64,000 nt of DNA from Ulva prolifera (lineage: Eukaryota; Chlorophyta; Ulvophyceae; Ulvales; Ulvaceae), in the NCBI GenBank assembly GCA_023078555.1, contig CM041201.1, positions 6,889,172 to 6,953,171 on the forward strand, read 5' to 3'. The notes beneath the pieces are model-generated. The model was given only the letters and a program-made list of their open reading frames with translations, was not told the DNA's origin and searched no databases. Within the stretch, counting starts at the first letter, position 1, and every line of letters begins with the position of its first letter. The position numbers were made by a program, and so were the translations under genes. Below, one piece after another: positions 1 to 12,175 of this stretch.

Positions 1-264
1 AGCACAGCACGCCGCCCTCTCTTCGACAACACCTCCCCCTCTGGACAAGAGCTGATAAGGGAGACAACTGCTTCGCAAGCAGCTAGCTGCCTTCTGTGGG
101 CCCGCATACTGACACCTGTGGCACAAGTCAGCCGCAGAGCACGGTGACAGAGACGCTGCGTGGCAGAAGACTGTGCAGGGGGCGCACTGGAAGAGAGTTG
201 ACAGCTCACATGGGCACGGACCAATGCATGGCAGACAACAAAGGCAGAACCACAAAGACCGCAC

Positions 265-3200
265 ATGGAAGAGATCGGGCCGCATGTTGGCAACAGCACC
301 CACGGTCATGCCGCCCGCAGAGCGGCCCTCCAGCACGAGGCGGTTCGCCTGCGTCCACTGCTCGCTGACGAGGTGCTCTGCGGCCGCGACGACGTCCTTG
401 AAGGTGTTGGGTTTGTCGAGGAACTTGCCCGTCTCGTACCAGCGGCGGCCCATCTCGCCGCCACCGCGCACGTGTGCGATGGCGTACACAATTCCGCGGT
501 CCAGCAGCGACAGGCGCTCGCGGCTGAAGCGCGGCGCGTTGATGACGCCATACGCGCCGTACGCGTCCAGCAGCAGCGGGGCACTACCCTGAGGCTCGAC
601 CACGTGCTTGTTGTACACCAGGCTAATTGGCACCTGCAGCCACTCACGGCAGTGCATGACCGAGAAACGTCAGCTGGGTGACTGCCTGTTTCAAGGTAGG
701 CGTCGGTGTGGCTGTTCTGTCTTACGCAAACAGCACAGCATGAGACACCTGGTCGGGCACGCCCATGCATCAGCGCATCGATTCGCGGAGCTTGGAGATG
801 ATAAGACGGAGAGAGTGCGGCTCACTGGTGCTGCTGAGGGCCGCACCTTGACGCCATCGTGCGACGGCGCCCACAGCCGGCGTGTCTCATACGCGGAGGA
901 GTCAAAGCCGCCAAGGACAGGAGCGACGTGCTTCGTGACACGGGCGCCTGTCGCCATATTGTGCGCGAACCAGGTGCTGGGCTTTGCCAGGGACGAGTAG
1001 AAGAGGTTGAGCACGTCCGAGTCGAAGTCCGGCTGCGCAGCAAAGGTGAGCACGTACGTCGGGTCGTCAAACGCCAGCATCTCGCCGCCCTCCAGCTCCA
1101 CCTGCACACACGGTGCCTGCTCTGCCGCGCACATGTACAAATGATTCATGCACGACGGGCACATGTTGCGCAGCCGGCTCCGGAGACGGCACCAATGTCC
1201 GCCGACACACGGTCAAGCCAGGCTGCAGGCAGCCGGCACACGAAGGAATCATGTTTCTCGCTCGTCAGATCAATGAAGGCCCGACAGACCTCTGGCTACT
1301 GCCACACGGCATCACTGTGCATCACTGCGCAGGGCGCCCGGGCGCAGAATGAGCGCCGGCCACCGGCTGAGGGGCGCACGAAAGCGCCCTGATCCGGCTC
1401 AGGCAGGCTGAAGACGTGGCACTCCGAGAGGCCGTTGACACGCTCGAGGAGCGCGATGTGGCGCTGGGAGACGGACACGTCCTCCAGCTGCACCTCGGCG
1501 CGGTGCGGCCGCAGCTCCTTCTGCTGGCTGAGGTCGCCCAGCGGCGCGATCACGAGGCGCGAGTTCGGGGTGTCCGTGGTGCGCATCGTCATCAGGGCAT
1601 GGCCGTGCCAGTGCTCGATGCTGTAGTCCACGTCGGGGCTGCGCCGCAGAGCCACCTGCAGCACAGGCTCCCCACATGCAAGCCCGGCCGCTTGCCTTGC
1701 CCTCCGACTGTGCGCCGCAGGTATGCTGGCGTTGGAAGCGCCAGTGTGCTAGCAACAGAAGGTGGAGCGGCGTGGCTGGCGGGCCTGTGACTCAGGCTGT
1801 GGGAAGCGGACTCAGTCCTTCCAGCCTTGAGCGCGGCAGGCCCGCTGGAGCTGCCGCGCTCAAGGCTGCGTGCTGCAGCGGTCATGCCAGTGATGTACTA
1901 AGAGGTTGGGTGTCACGCGAGGTGATCGGAGGTCATGTGTGCGGATGGCTGTACGTGCAAGCACATGCGGCAGCCCTCTGGCAGGGGCCTGGCCAAGCTG
2001 CACCTGGAATACGCCTTGCGGGTCATCGCTGCGGAGGAAGCGGATCTCATTCTGCATGGAGGCGGCAGCATGGATGAGGATGAGCTGCTTGTCTGCGGTC
2101 TTCGAAATCGTGACGTAGTATTTCTCGTCGCTCTCCTCAAAGATGCATTCCGGTTGCGCTCCGGGCTCGAGCGAATGCCGGTACACCTGCATGCAGCGGC
2201 CGCGACCTCGCTCACCACTGCTGCGCCTCTGTGACGGAGCACCCATGTAGACACCTCCCGGGCCACCCCATCCGTACGCTTCGGCTGGCGTGCAGGCTGG
2301 CAAGATCCGCAGGGCACCACCAAACTGCGGCGCGGGCACCTCGAGCAGCAACAGGCAGCCCAGGTTCATGCACGCCTCCACACGGTACAGGCTGCTCATT
2401 CAGCTAGCGCCACAGCTCCGCAGCCTGTGCTCGCACGATGCAGCTGCATGCCTGCGCGCAATTCAGCTTGCGCTTCTACGGCTCCATGTTGCCCCCATGA
2501 TGGCAACATAGGAAACATGCAGTGGATGTTCGTTAACATATACGATTTCACGGGCTCTTGACTACGAGCTACGAACATCGGTCATGTCGACTGCCCTTGC
2601 GCGGTGTAACATCAGGTCCAGAACGCCGCCGCACCTGGTACGGCCGCTGCTTCTGGTCCTGTGCGACGTAGAAGAACGTCGAGTTGTCCGCGGCCCACTC
2701 TACCTGGCCGGTCGTCTTGACGGGCCCCTCAGCGAGCAGCGGCCGCCGCGTGACGGCGTCCATGATGCGCACCGAGTACAGCTCGTTGCCCACACAGTCC
2801 TCTGAGAAGGCGATGACGCGGCCGTCGTCCGTGACAGAGACGTCGTGGACGTCGTAGTACTCGTGCTTGCGCGCCTCCACGTTCTCGTCCAGCAGCACCT
2901 CCTCCGGCACGCTGCACACGGCCCCGGCTGACAGCCACGCTACGGACCATGCACGCCTGCGCTGGCTGGGGTGGGGCCTGACTTCCGCTGGCTGGGGCAT
3001 GCGGGTGGGGACGTGCGTCTAAACGGCTAGGTCCCCCATGCACGTCCGCTGTGTGCAAGATTGCGGTCGAGCAGTGAGGGGCAACAACACTGCTGTGGCG
3101 TCGCCATGCGTTTGGAGAGGGATTTGAGGCCACATGTGTGATTACTTCGTGCTGGGGTGGCCAGTGACAGAGCAGGAGGCAGCATATGCAACACACCCTG

Positions 3201-3652
3201 ATCTGTCACTATGGACAAGCAGAGGCAGCTCTGTGCCGTAGTCAGGAGGCAGCGTTGGCGAGGCAGGTGCGGCCTTCAAGCATGGCAGGCACACCTCGTG
3301 TCCATCTCGACATTTTCGTCGATGGGGCCCTCAATGTCTCCGATCGGCCTGCGACAGTGCACAGCATACTGTTTGCCCTCAAGAGTGCGCCTGTAGTAGA
3401 AGTATCCGTCTCGTGGCACCGGGCAAGAGGTGTCTGCCTCCTGGATACGGCCTCGCATCTCCGTGTACAGGGTCTTCTGCAATCCCTCAGTGTCGGCGAG
3501 GACCTCTTTGCAGTATGCATTCTCAGCCTTGATGTACGCCAGCACCTCTGGGTCATCCCGTGAGTCACAGCGGAGCCAATAGAATGGATCATATCTTGAG
3601 TCCCCATGCTCTGTCACGTGGTGCGGCTTTTGTACGCACACAGGGGCCTGCA
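265..3652 (-). CDS. Oligopeptidase B (prolyl oligopeptidase family S9A), partial
   Basis: Serine peptidase of the prolyl-oligopeptidase family, which cleaves small peptides after basic residues. Six exons on the minus strand are supported by phase-consistent splices: about 3652-3295, 2911-2635, 2186-2004, 1655-1380, 1101-847 and 633-265. The first carries the N-terminal family signature (HxVTEHGDSRYDPFYWLR) followed by ENAYCKEVL. The middle exons encode the beta-propeller (for example DENVEARKHEYYDVHD and GQVEWAADNSTFFYV). The last carries the nucleophile motif GRSAGG at about 310-328, after AHVRGGGEMG. The catalytic Asp and His lie beyond the left edge. The start codon is unresolved because the first exon seen opens after a TGCAG acceptor, so a short upstream exon is likely. 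Five of the six donors are GTGCRN-like. Family assignment is firm; the 1380/1101 junction is the least certain. Confidence 0.88.
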
Positions 3653-3699
3653 GGTCAACAAAATTCGGAAAGCTGCCGCTGCACAGGCCCCGCAATCTC

Positions 3700-4870
3700 A
3701 GGGGCGCGCATGTGCTGTGGCCCTGGGGTAACTGCGCCAGTGTGTACCAGCGGGGTGACAGACCTTCAGGACGGAAACCCGGTCGTTCCCCGAGACAGCA
3801 AAAACAGATGAAAGGCGCTGCGCAGTTGTACGTAGGAACTCATGCTTAGCTGCATCATGAACACCGCGGCGTGGCCAGCCTCTCAGGAGATGTGCATGTC
3901 CACTGGTCAGCAGCATCTTGGCCGTTTCGATCTCAGCTTTATCTAGTAGCCAGAAATTTGCACCCAGGATGCGGTGCAGCCTGCATTTTTGCAGGCGGGT
4001 GGCGCAATTGACTTCAAGCGGTGGAACGAGCAACCTCTACATCAGTCAACATCCAGGACACTCATCAAGCCGGCCCTTGGTTCGATGCGCGCAGCTGATC
4101 CCACACACGCTGAAAAGTTATCTACAGCAGGCGCAACCGTGCGATCGACGTCCTGGCCCGGCAGAGCCTCACGACTGTCGCGCACTGAACAGGCACACCT
4201 GATGCGAGACCTGTCTGTGATCCACCGAGCAGCAACCGTCGAAAAGAATAAACCACCACCCAGTATTGCTAGTCCCTTTGACAGCACCATTCCTGTCCAC
4301 GGACGTCTCACAATTCAAACTGCTCGTTGCCACTTCATGCCTCAACGCCTCCTACACATGGGCTTGCAGTACCAGTCCAACGAGCAGATAATGTAAATGT
4401 CTGTCGTCAGCAATTGTCAACTCTCAAGAGTCAACGCAGTTGCGTGGAGCTGACGTCCATGTGGACAGCTTGCGTCGTGCATGCATCAGTGGCCCTGGAA
4501 TTGCTGTCAAGTCCCCGACCCGAGCGATGCGCGAACACGCGATATTGCTTGCTCCTTGTGTGACAGACTGTAGGGCAAGTCCAAGTGCTAGCGACGCCGT
4601 GTTCATTGATCTGTGTAGATTGACAGGCAGCAGGCTGCATGATTCGAATTTAACCTGTGCCAGCCGTTGTTCTGATTTCCTTGCGCACCTACATCGCTTG
4701 CGATTGCGTATGCAGAGTAAAATATACATACTGGTGTGCAATGCTCTCGTTATCGCAGCAGTCGCCAAAGATGATCGCTCTCTCCAGCTGCAGTGGCGTC
4801 CGGCAGCGGATAACTCGACCAGGTCGTTTTGTGCATGCTAACGGGATCCCACCAGGCTTAGACAAGCTAA
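3700..4870. other. Intergenic region, divergent gene pair
   Basis: This separates the minus-strand oligopeptidase from the plus-strand methyltransferase. It probably holds both promoters and any non-coding or short first exons. Only short open frames without recognisable content are present, and I saw no TATA box or repeat I would defend. Confidence 0.4.
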
Positions 4871-7552
4871 ATGCATCGGAAGGTATATCTGTACTTTGTG
4901 GATGATCGCGCTGCGCTGTCGTGTACACAAGGCACGGTGCCACGCTTGCCCTTTCGTCAGCCTCACGGAATCGCACAACGAGCGCCGGCAAGCCGATTTG
5001 GGCCCATCAGTTGCCACACGCGCTCCCTAGATGCAGGTATACCTCGTTTACAAATCAAGAAAGGGAAAGCCAATCTGTTTCTGGAAGGCACGCTTCAGCC
5101 TGTTATATGGCCAATCTGGCTGCGGTAGCAAGAGACCTGTGATGCCAGCGCATGCCAGTGCTGGTCAGCAACCACGGTCGCAGCCTTCCCGGCACGATGG
5201 CCTTCCGCATCAGCATGCCGCTCACCATGCATAGTGGCATGCAGGCAACCCTATTGTGTACAGAGGTGCCATCGAGCGCGTGCAGGGCCAGCCATCAGAT
5301 GGGGCACCAGTCGTCCTCACCGATTGGAAAGACTGTGCCATTGCCTGGGGCGTCTACAACGGAACGTGCGGCTCCCACCCTCTGCATTCCTCTTCGTTTT
5401 GTGATTTTCACCTGTCTGCCAGTGATGTCGGTGCCTGTCAGGGCCGCCTCGCAGTATTGAGGCAACGAGAACGTTGTGGCATGAGTCCCACACAATTACC
5501 TTCGTGTGCAGGTCCATGTTTGCGTGCAGAGTTCTTCAGGTGCTGCCCGTCTCCTCCGCACGCCGCCTGCATGCTGCCTTCATGCGCATGGCGTTCGGGC
5601 ATCTCCAGCTGTAAGCTCCATGTTGCCCGCATGCCCACATCCCAACGTCTTGCTGCGCCACTAATCTCCAAATATATCCCGTGCTCTGGCAGTGTCGGGT
5701 GATGTGTGAACATCCCACACGTCCCTATGTGTGTAAATTCTGAGGCTGGCGAGACTTCGCCTCCGTGTCCCCACTACTCCCAGCAAGTGGGTAGAGACCT
5801 CAGTCAGCACCTGTAATGTGGCTTTCTCTGGAATGAATGAAAGTCGCTTGCGGCCAAGATGCAAAAATGTACCTGACTTGACACCAGGACATACCGAGGC
5901 CTAACGATGTGCGGCACGGTGCTTGTGCTCGTGTCCATGCGGGGTTGCAACTCCATCAATCTGATGAAGTCGACCCAGCACTCTATGTGTGCCCTGGTCA
6001 GGGGCGTGTTAATGCGTGCAGTTGGACAGAGAAGTACGTGCAGACCCGAGCGTTGTGCTGGACATCCGGGGGGTTCTGAGGCAGGCGATCAAGCAGGCAG
6101 GGGCGCTGCGGGCCCGTCTGGGACTGCCAAGTGACAGCACCGACGTGTTCCGGCTTGTCAACAGTGAAGGGGACGGCATCTCAGGCACGCCACGCCTGCC
6201 CATGCCTGTGAACATTTCGTCATAGATTACCAATTTCCACTTGGCCCCCAAATCATTGCGAGAAAATCCTATGGAGGCGGCGCATCTGCTGCCAGCAGCC
6301 AGTACTTCTGACCAGTGCTTTCGCATGCAGGCCTGACTGTTGACATTCTTGGGAGGCAAGCAGTGGCCATGGCATCTTCAGCATGGGTGCTGCAGCACAC
6401 TGAATGCATCGAGCAGGCTGTCATGCAAGCAACTGGAGTCAAGCGTGTCATTTGGCGAACAGATGAGGCCATGATGCAGCTGGAGGGTCTGTCTAAGGAG
6501 GAGGTCTTAGGGCTGTGTGGCTCCAGCAATGAAACACCCAGTGCTGGCGAGGCATTCATTGTCAAGGAAGAGGGAATCAAGTTTCTTGTGGACCCAGTGC
6601 GATCCTTCTGGAGATCACTCCTGGTTCATGACCCCCTGGCGCCTGTTGACAGCTCTGTTGCCCCAGATGGGTATAATCTGGCAGAACTTCAGATGGTCAG
6701 AGTGTGTTATGGCAAGCACTCTGCACGTGACCTCGATGTGGCATAGATGTACAGCATCTCCAGTGGATGATCCTGGTCCTGATCCCAACCTTCAGCAGGC
6801 GTGATATCCTGACATTCTTTGTTAGCTGCAGCTGGGGCAGAAGACCGGATTTTACGTCGACCAAAGGGACAATCGCCTATACCTGAGGAGCTGTGTGCAG
6901 CCAACCTCAAGTGTACTGGATCTTTGTTGCTACACAGGGCCCTTCGCTCTGAACGCTGCAGCGGCCGGGGCCGAGTCAGTTGTGGGAGTTGACTCTTCAG
7001 CGGCTGCCATCGACATTGCAAAGCGAAATGCGGAGCTTAATGGCGTCGCTGACAGGTGTGTAAGCCCAGTGCATACCCTGAACCCAAGAATCTGGGGAAT
7101 TGTGACTCGCTCTGGCAGGCAGGGCACCTCGCCAATATGAGCATTCAGAATCAGAGAGGGCGCTTGCTTGCAGATGCGAGTTCATAGCATCAAGCATTGA
7201 GCGCTTCATGGAAACAGCACACCAGGAAGGCAAGCAATGGGACATAGTTGTGCTGGACCCACCGAAGCTTGCCCCCAACAAGAAGATCTTGGACCGTGCC
7301 ATGGGCAAATACAAATCTTTAAATGAAGCCGCAATCAGGCTGGTGAAGCCCGGTGGGCTTTTGATGACTTGCAGTTGTTCAGCTGCCATGACCCAAAGCG
7401 AACACTTTGTGCCAACAATTGTGAGTGCAGCCCGTAAGTCTCGACGACAAGTCACCATCATTCGATCTGCTGGTGCTGCCACAGATCATGTGATGAGTCC
7501 ATCATACAGCCTTGGCAGGTATCTCACAAACGTCCTTGTATCAGTGAAGTGA
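4871..7552 (+). CDS. RlmI-like class I SAM-dependent rRNA methyltransferase
   Basis: Predicted large-subunit rRNA cytosine methyltransferase with an N-terminal PUA-like domain and a C-terminal Rossmann SAM-binding domain. Seven phase-consistent exons: 4871-5087, 5245-5365, 5512-5539 (28 bases), 6022-6184, 6331-6596, 6832-7055 and 7174-7552, giving 465 residues if the first ATG is used. PUA part: [20 protein letters not shown], then [13 protein letters not shown]. Middle: [15 protein letters not shown] and [14 protein letters not shown]. Catalytic part: [29 protein letters not shown] (SAM loop) and [13 protein letters not shown] (DPP motif). Introns 1 and 4 use GC donors (both G|GCACGC). The N-terminus could be an organelle transit peptide, and the true start may be a later ATG or an earlier exon. 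A TGTAA lies at 7678-7682. The family is clear; the exact base modified is inferred from bacterial RlmI. Confidence 0.87.
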
Positions 7553-7677
7553 TGTCAGTCTGTTTGCCTTTTTACAATGGAAATCTTATCAATGACTTAC
7601 ACAAGCCACATCTGCCATACATTGTGGCGTGCTGCCTGGTTGTGCTGCTGAAACTCGGCTTGAAGATGAAGCACACA

Positions 7678-7682
7678 TGTAA
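7678..7682 (+). promoter_or_regulatory. Putative poly(A) signal TGTAA of the methyltransferase
   Basis: TGTAA lies 126 bases after the stop codon. This is the usual green-algal polyadenylation signal. Confidence 0.5.
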
Positions 7683-7970
7683 TGGCCTGGTAAACTGCTT
7701 CGAGCTGAGGCGAACAGTATTTATTGACTAATCACGCCACATTTGGGCCTGACCTTCCACCAGCTAAAACAGTCTGCTGTGGAATGGTGCTCATGTTTAA
7801 TGGGACTGATATGCCAGCACGCAACTGCCCGATAGTGCAATAATCACAGTGCACCCAAGAGTGCAGCACCTTCACTGCAATGGAGTACAGGAGGGCTGTA
7901 CCATGAATCACACACGAGCATGAATCAGAGGCCAACAAAAGGTGCATGGTTGGCACGCGAAAGGAGGCGA

Positions 7971-7975
7971 TTACA
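7971..7975 (-). promoter_or_regulatory. Putative poly(A) signal TGTAA of the SNF5-like gene
   Basis: TTACA on the plus strand (TGTAA on the coding strand) lies about 175 bases after the predicted stop at 8148. Its position fits transcript end formation. Confidence 0.4.
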
Positions 7976-8147
7976 TGCCTGAGAACAGGCGAACAGCATG
8001 CGGCAGACATTGTATGATGCTGTTGCATCAGTACATGTTCTCATGCTGGTGCTGCCCCTGCTGTTGCTGAGCTTGTGCCTGCTGTACGTCTGGAGGGCTC
8101 TGGCGTTGCTGCTGCGGAGCTGATGGATGCTGCTGTGAGAGTAGGCT

Positions 8148-11100
8148 TTATGGTGGCTGCGCTTGCTGTGGCTGAGACTGGGATTCACTGTGAATTGCAC
8201 TACTGGGTGCTGTACCACAGTTGGTCCCGCTGTGCTGGGCTGTGCCTGATGCGGAAGCCATTTGCTGCGCTTGAACAGCTGCAGGTCGCCCAGCTGCAGT
8301 TCCTGCTGCATCCCCTTGTGCCTCGACTGCAGCTGGGTGTGCACCGTTCTGCTGCATCCTGTGCTTGAAAAACGCTTGCCAGTCAGTGCCATCAGGCCTG
8401 CGGGCACCCACTGGTGCACCACTCTGTAGAGGTCTCGCTGCAAGGATTGGACCAGCTGGCCTGGCTGAATTTAAGACTGCGCCTGGAGGACGGGTGGCAA
8501 CAGGCCTCATCAGAGGTCTAGCTGCTGACCCAGTGTTAAGAGCTGCCCGGTACTGGATGTGTGCTGCGCTGACCCCTGCTGGTTGCGATGTCTGTGGACG
8601 TTGGCCTGACAAAGCTGCTGCGGGTCCAGGAGCGCTGGCAGTTTGATACTGCTGATGTGGACGAACCAAGGCGGGTGCAGCGGGTCGCAGAGTTCGCCTC
8701 TGCAGCGGCCCTGACGGTGTCGACGCAGGAGGGCGCACTTGTTGTGATCCCTGCTGATCAACACGCTGGCTCAACGCTAGCGCAGCCTGGTGTTCTGATA
8801 GCTGATTCTGGGAGGCTTGCGGAGTTTGCAGAGGACCAGTGCTTTGTCTGCACAGCTTGAGATTGTGACAGACGAATTCAGACTACGTTTTGCAGTCGCA
8901 CTGATCGAATCTGCATCACCTCAAGTGAGGTTGCACATATCAACAGAATCGCATGTTCTATCAGGGACATGAAAACCTGATACAAATGCCGAAACAACAC
9001 TGTCTAGACATCCCAGCTCGGCGTTTCCTCCTTCGTAGCAGATTGGAAGACACATATCTCTGATCATTACGTATTTCTTTGTTCACAATGCCGTTTTGGA
9101 TCATGTGCAGTGAATCAGTGGGATGAGCAGCAACCTGCTTTCCACGATCGTGGATTGTTGAACAGGCAATAAAAGGGATACACTACCTTTGAGCAGAGAT
9201 GTTCGCCGGCTGATTCACAGGCTGACGACCCTGCTGACCTGCAGAAGCATACGCTGCGCTGGGCTGCTGTGCTGAACTTTGTGGTGCTAATTGCGCACTT
9301 TGAGAGTGATGCTGCTTAGCTGCAGCATGACTTTGTGCCATGGCCTGTCGCTGCTGCAAAGGCTGCTGCTGTGTCGTGTGCTGCTGACCTGCCTGCAGCT
9401 GTGCCGCATGCGGCTGTACTCCTTGCTGTTGTGAGGCCTGCTGTGGCTCTGTCTGCGGGTGCGCTCCGTGCTGCTGTGCCACATGCTGTTGCGCTGTTTG
9501 CTGCTGTGCTGCATGCTGCTGCGCGGCCTGTTGCTGCACCGCATGCTGCTGCCCTGCATGCTGCTGCACTGCATGCTGCTGCGTCGCATGCTGTTGCGCA
9601 GCTTGCTGCTGTGCTGCATGCTGCTGCGCGGCCTGTTGCTGCACCGCATGCTGCTGCACTGCATGCTGCTGCACTGCATGCTGCTGTGCAGCTTGCTGCT
9701 GGGCTGCCTGCTGTTGCGCCGCTTGCTGTTGCATCGCTTGCCGCTGTGCAGCCTGCCGCTGCGCAGCATGATGTGCTGCCTGCTGTTGTATGGCGTGCTG
9801 TCCGGCAGCAGCCTTCTGAGCAGCAGCCTGTTGGGCAGCAAGCACGCGCTGCTGAGCTGATTCCTGCTCTGCCTTGCGCTGAGCTTCCTGTTGGGCTTTG
9901 AGCTGAGCCTCCTGCTTTGCACGCTCCTCTGCTTGCTTTGCCTCCTCTACCGATCGGCGCTCTTGCTCTGCCTCCCTCTTTGCCGCATCTTCGAGGGCTT
10001 TCTTTCTGTCTTCCTCATCTTGCAGCTTCCACCTCTCCCTGCAAAGATATGGCTCTTGGCGAGTTTTGCTTCCACAGTTTAAGAAATAAGTTCTGACTTA
10101 GTGTCAATATGACTTAGTTTGAATTTGTGTTACCTTAAAGGTGCCATCCTGCGCCTCCATGCCAGCATCGTGTCCTGCTCAGCAGAATACTGCAGAATTG
10201 TCGGAATGTCAAACGTTTCGGCAGATGTCCACATGTTTTGCGAAGCCATCACACCAGGTAGTAGCAGAATTGGGTTGTCCTGGCTGGGCACACGGTCACC
10301 ACTCGTCACATGGTCATCATTGATGTCGCTGTTGAGTGGCAGTTGGGCAGCTGCATCAACATTTCTCCCTGATATTGCATTGCCGGCTGCTTTGCTCTTT
10401 TCTATAGCAACATGGACACAGCCATCTCCATCAACATGCAGCTTCAAATGGCATGGGTGCACGTTGAAAGCAGGTCTAGGCTTGTCCACATCTGTGCGCT
10501 CCCGGACACCCATGACATCTACTGGCACAGTTGGCAGACTTACAGTGCCCTCTCTCCGAAACTCCTGCAAACCGGCACATTTGGCGAAGCCTGAATCCTT
10601 CTATAACAAACGAATTTCATAGCAACGGCGGTGAAATTCCCCATTTCATGCGTCGAGACGTAGGGCTTTGCGCACCTCCAAGATGTCGTTCAACAGCTCC
10701 TCCACGCCGTCAACGATTGACTTGTACCAGTCGAATCGGAGACCAAGCCCCTCACACACTCCTGATGCATATTGTTGCGCGGTGTTGAATGGCTGCAACA
10801 CATCCCATATGATGCTGTCACGTAAAAGCTTGTCACCATGTCGCACCGCTACCTGCATTGCACTGTTGGCATGCTAGTCCGCTGACCTATCATGTGTAAA
10901 GCAATCGCAGCCACAAAACCTACCTGTAGCTCCACCGGCCTGTCTCTGGCTTTCACAGACCCAGTGCGCTTTCCCCATTCGGCAATCGCTGCCAAGCTGT
11001 ACTCCAGGGCACTGGTGACCGGTGCATCACAGTCCGTGCCTTTTCCCAACTCATGACACAGCTTGATCGCAGCCGCCTTGCAGTCACCCACCTCTGAAAA

Positions 11101-12093
11101 TGGCCGGTGTTAGATACGAGTGTGGCGCTAAGTGGGCGAATACCGATGCAAGGCTGCAGCACACCATTCCCTGCGCATCGCCATAGCATTTCGTGGGCGA
11201 CGACAGGTGGACTCTGGTTTGCCGAGCCTTTCGTGTGATGGAACGAGTGGGTGAAAACAAATGCTGGTACCAACAGCGCGTCCGACGCAGATCTCTCCTC
11301 CTCGAATGGCCAGGACTCATCCACCGTATACTCAGCCTTATCATATGCATCCTTTCGCATAGCACGAAAAGTTTGGAATGGCCGTGTGAGGTTGGTCGAG
11401 CCGCGGAAACGTTTGCACGGTGGGAGAACGATGCCGCGAGAGCGTTCCGCAACTGGTCGATCGCTGACAGGTTCAGAGATCATTATTATTGATTGTAAAA
11501 TGTCACGCTCTTCACCGGCAGAGTTCACGAAACCAACATGGGTGTCTGACCTTCAAATGTTCCCATCTAGGCTGATGTGCGAAGCCCTTTCAGCCACCCA
11601 CGCGAACCTTCACGCATTTGCTGAGTTCTATGTAACCTGCAACCTTCCAGCAGGCGTGTGCGCTGAAGTACGCCAGGGATCAGTGCAGGCCTGCGGTGCC
11701 TATGCAGTGTGGACACGGTGTCCACCAGTGCGCACATGGCAGCGCATGCATGATACCTACTCAGATCCGACAGAATCGGGATAAGGCCGCAAAGTCTTGC
11801 AAGTAGACCAGTTCTCAGTGAGCGCTCGCGAGCAAAACAACGGGTCCAGTGTTTTGCTACTGCTTCATGGCATGTTGCTTGGAGCACACTACCGGAATCC
11901 TCACCCGGTATAGCTTTCAGCCGAGCTCGAAAGTGATCCGCGGAGTCAGCTCTGGCGCGAAATCAACCGCAGGTATTAGGTTGACACTATCTCGTGTTTT
12001 CCCCGCCCAGAACGCGAGATTTTGTGAGCTTGAGCGCTTAGAGCGCATTGCGGTTGTGTTGGCGCCATCCATCGCTGCAGCGGCGCCATACAT
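8148..12093 (-). CDS. SNF5/SMARCB1-like protein with Gln/Ala/His-rich C-terminus
   Basis: Candidate SWI/SNF remodelling-complex subunit. The best evidence is exon 10852-10676, where VAVRHGDKLLRDSIIWDV followed by CEGLGL and a helical stretch resembles SNF5 repeat 2 (as in plant BSH). The preceding exon (ending 10924) holds KLCHELG, possibly a divergent first repeat. Exon 10564-10134 continues in phase (RERTDVDKPRP to WRRRMAPLR) and splices in phase into exon 10038-9187, an EERAKQEAQLKAQQEAQRKAE-type charged helix followed by a Q/A/H repeat. A further exon, about 8847-8148, is Q/P/A-rich and ends PQQAQPP. The N-terminal part (start near 12093, exons around 11.3 and 11.95 kb) is poorly resolved. 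Family assignment is moderate. The long repeat tail is not typical of plant SNF5, although yeast Snf5 has Q-rich regions. Confidence 0.5.
9330..9830 (-). repeat. CTG/CAG-type repeat encoding (QQHAV/QQQAA)n
   Basis: On the minus strand the sequence encodes about 30 imperfect five-residue units of the type QQHAV or QQQAA (15-base period) inside the SNF5-like tail. There is higher-order structure: 9501-9552 recurs at 9606-9657, a 105-base (seven-unit) offset, identical over at least 50 bases. Confidence 0.85.
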
Positions 12094-12175
12094 ACCCTTC
12101 CACAGGTTGCAGTACCGTGGTGCACAAATTAGCACGTTCTCGGGGCTTTCAATAGGGCACAGCTGGAACTGAACG
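12094..12175. promoter_or_regulatory. Short bidirectional promoter region
   Basis: Only about 82 bases separate the predicted start codon of the SNF5-like gene (minus) from that of phototropin (plus). If both starts are right, the two promoters overlap and the 5' leaders may overlap too. No TATA box is visible. The minus-strand start is the weaker of the two. Confidence 0.35.

Noticed and set aside
9330-9830. Possible CRISPR-like or satellite array
   Set aside because: The repeat is a coding pentapeptide array in frame with a helical coding exon. There are no spacers, and the window is eukaryotic.
8148-9845. Gln-rich frames as two independent genes
   Set aside because: A GT donor at 9186 and a TGCAG acceptor at 8848 join them in phase, and composition is continuous, so they are better explained as exons of one gene.
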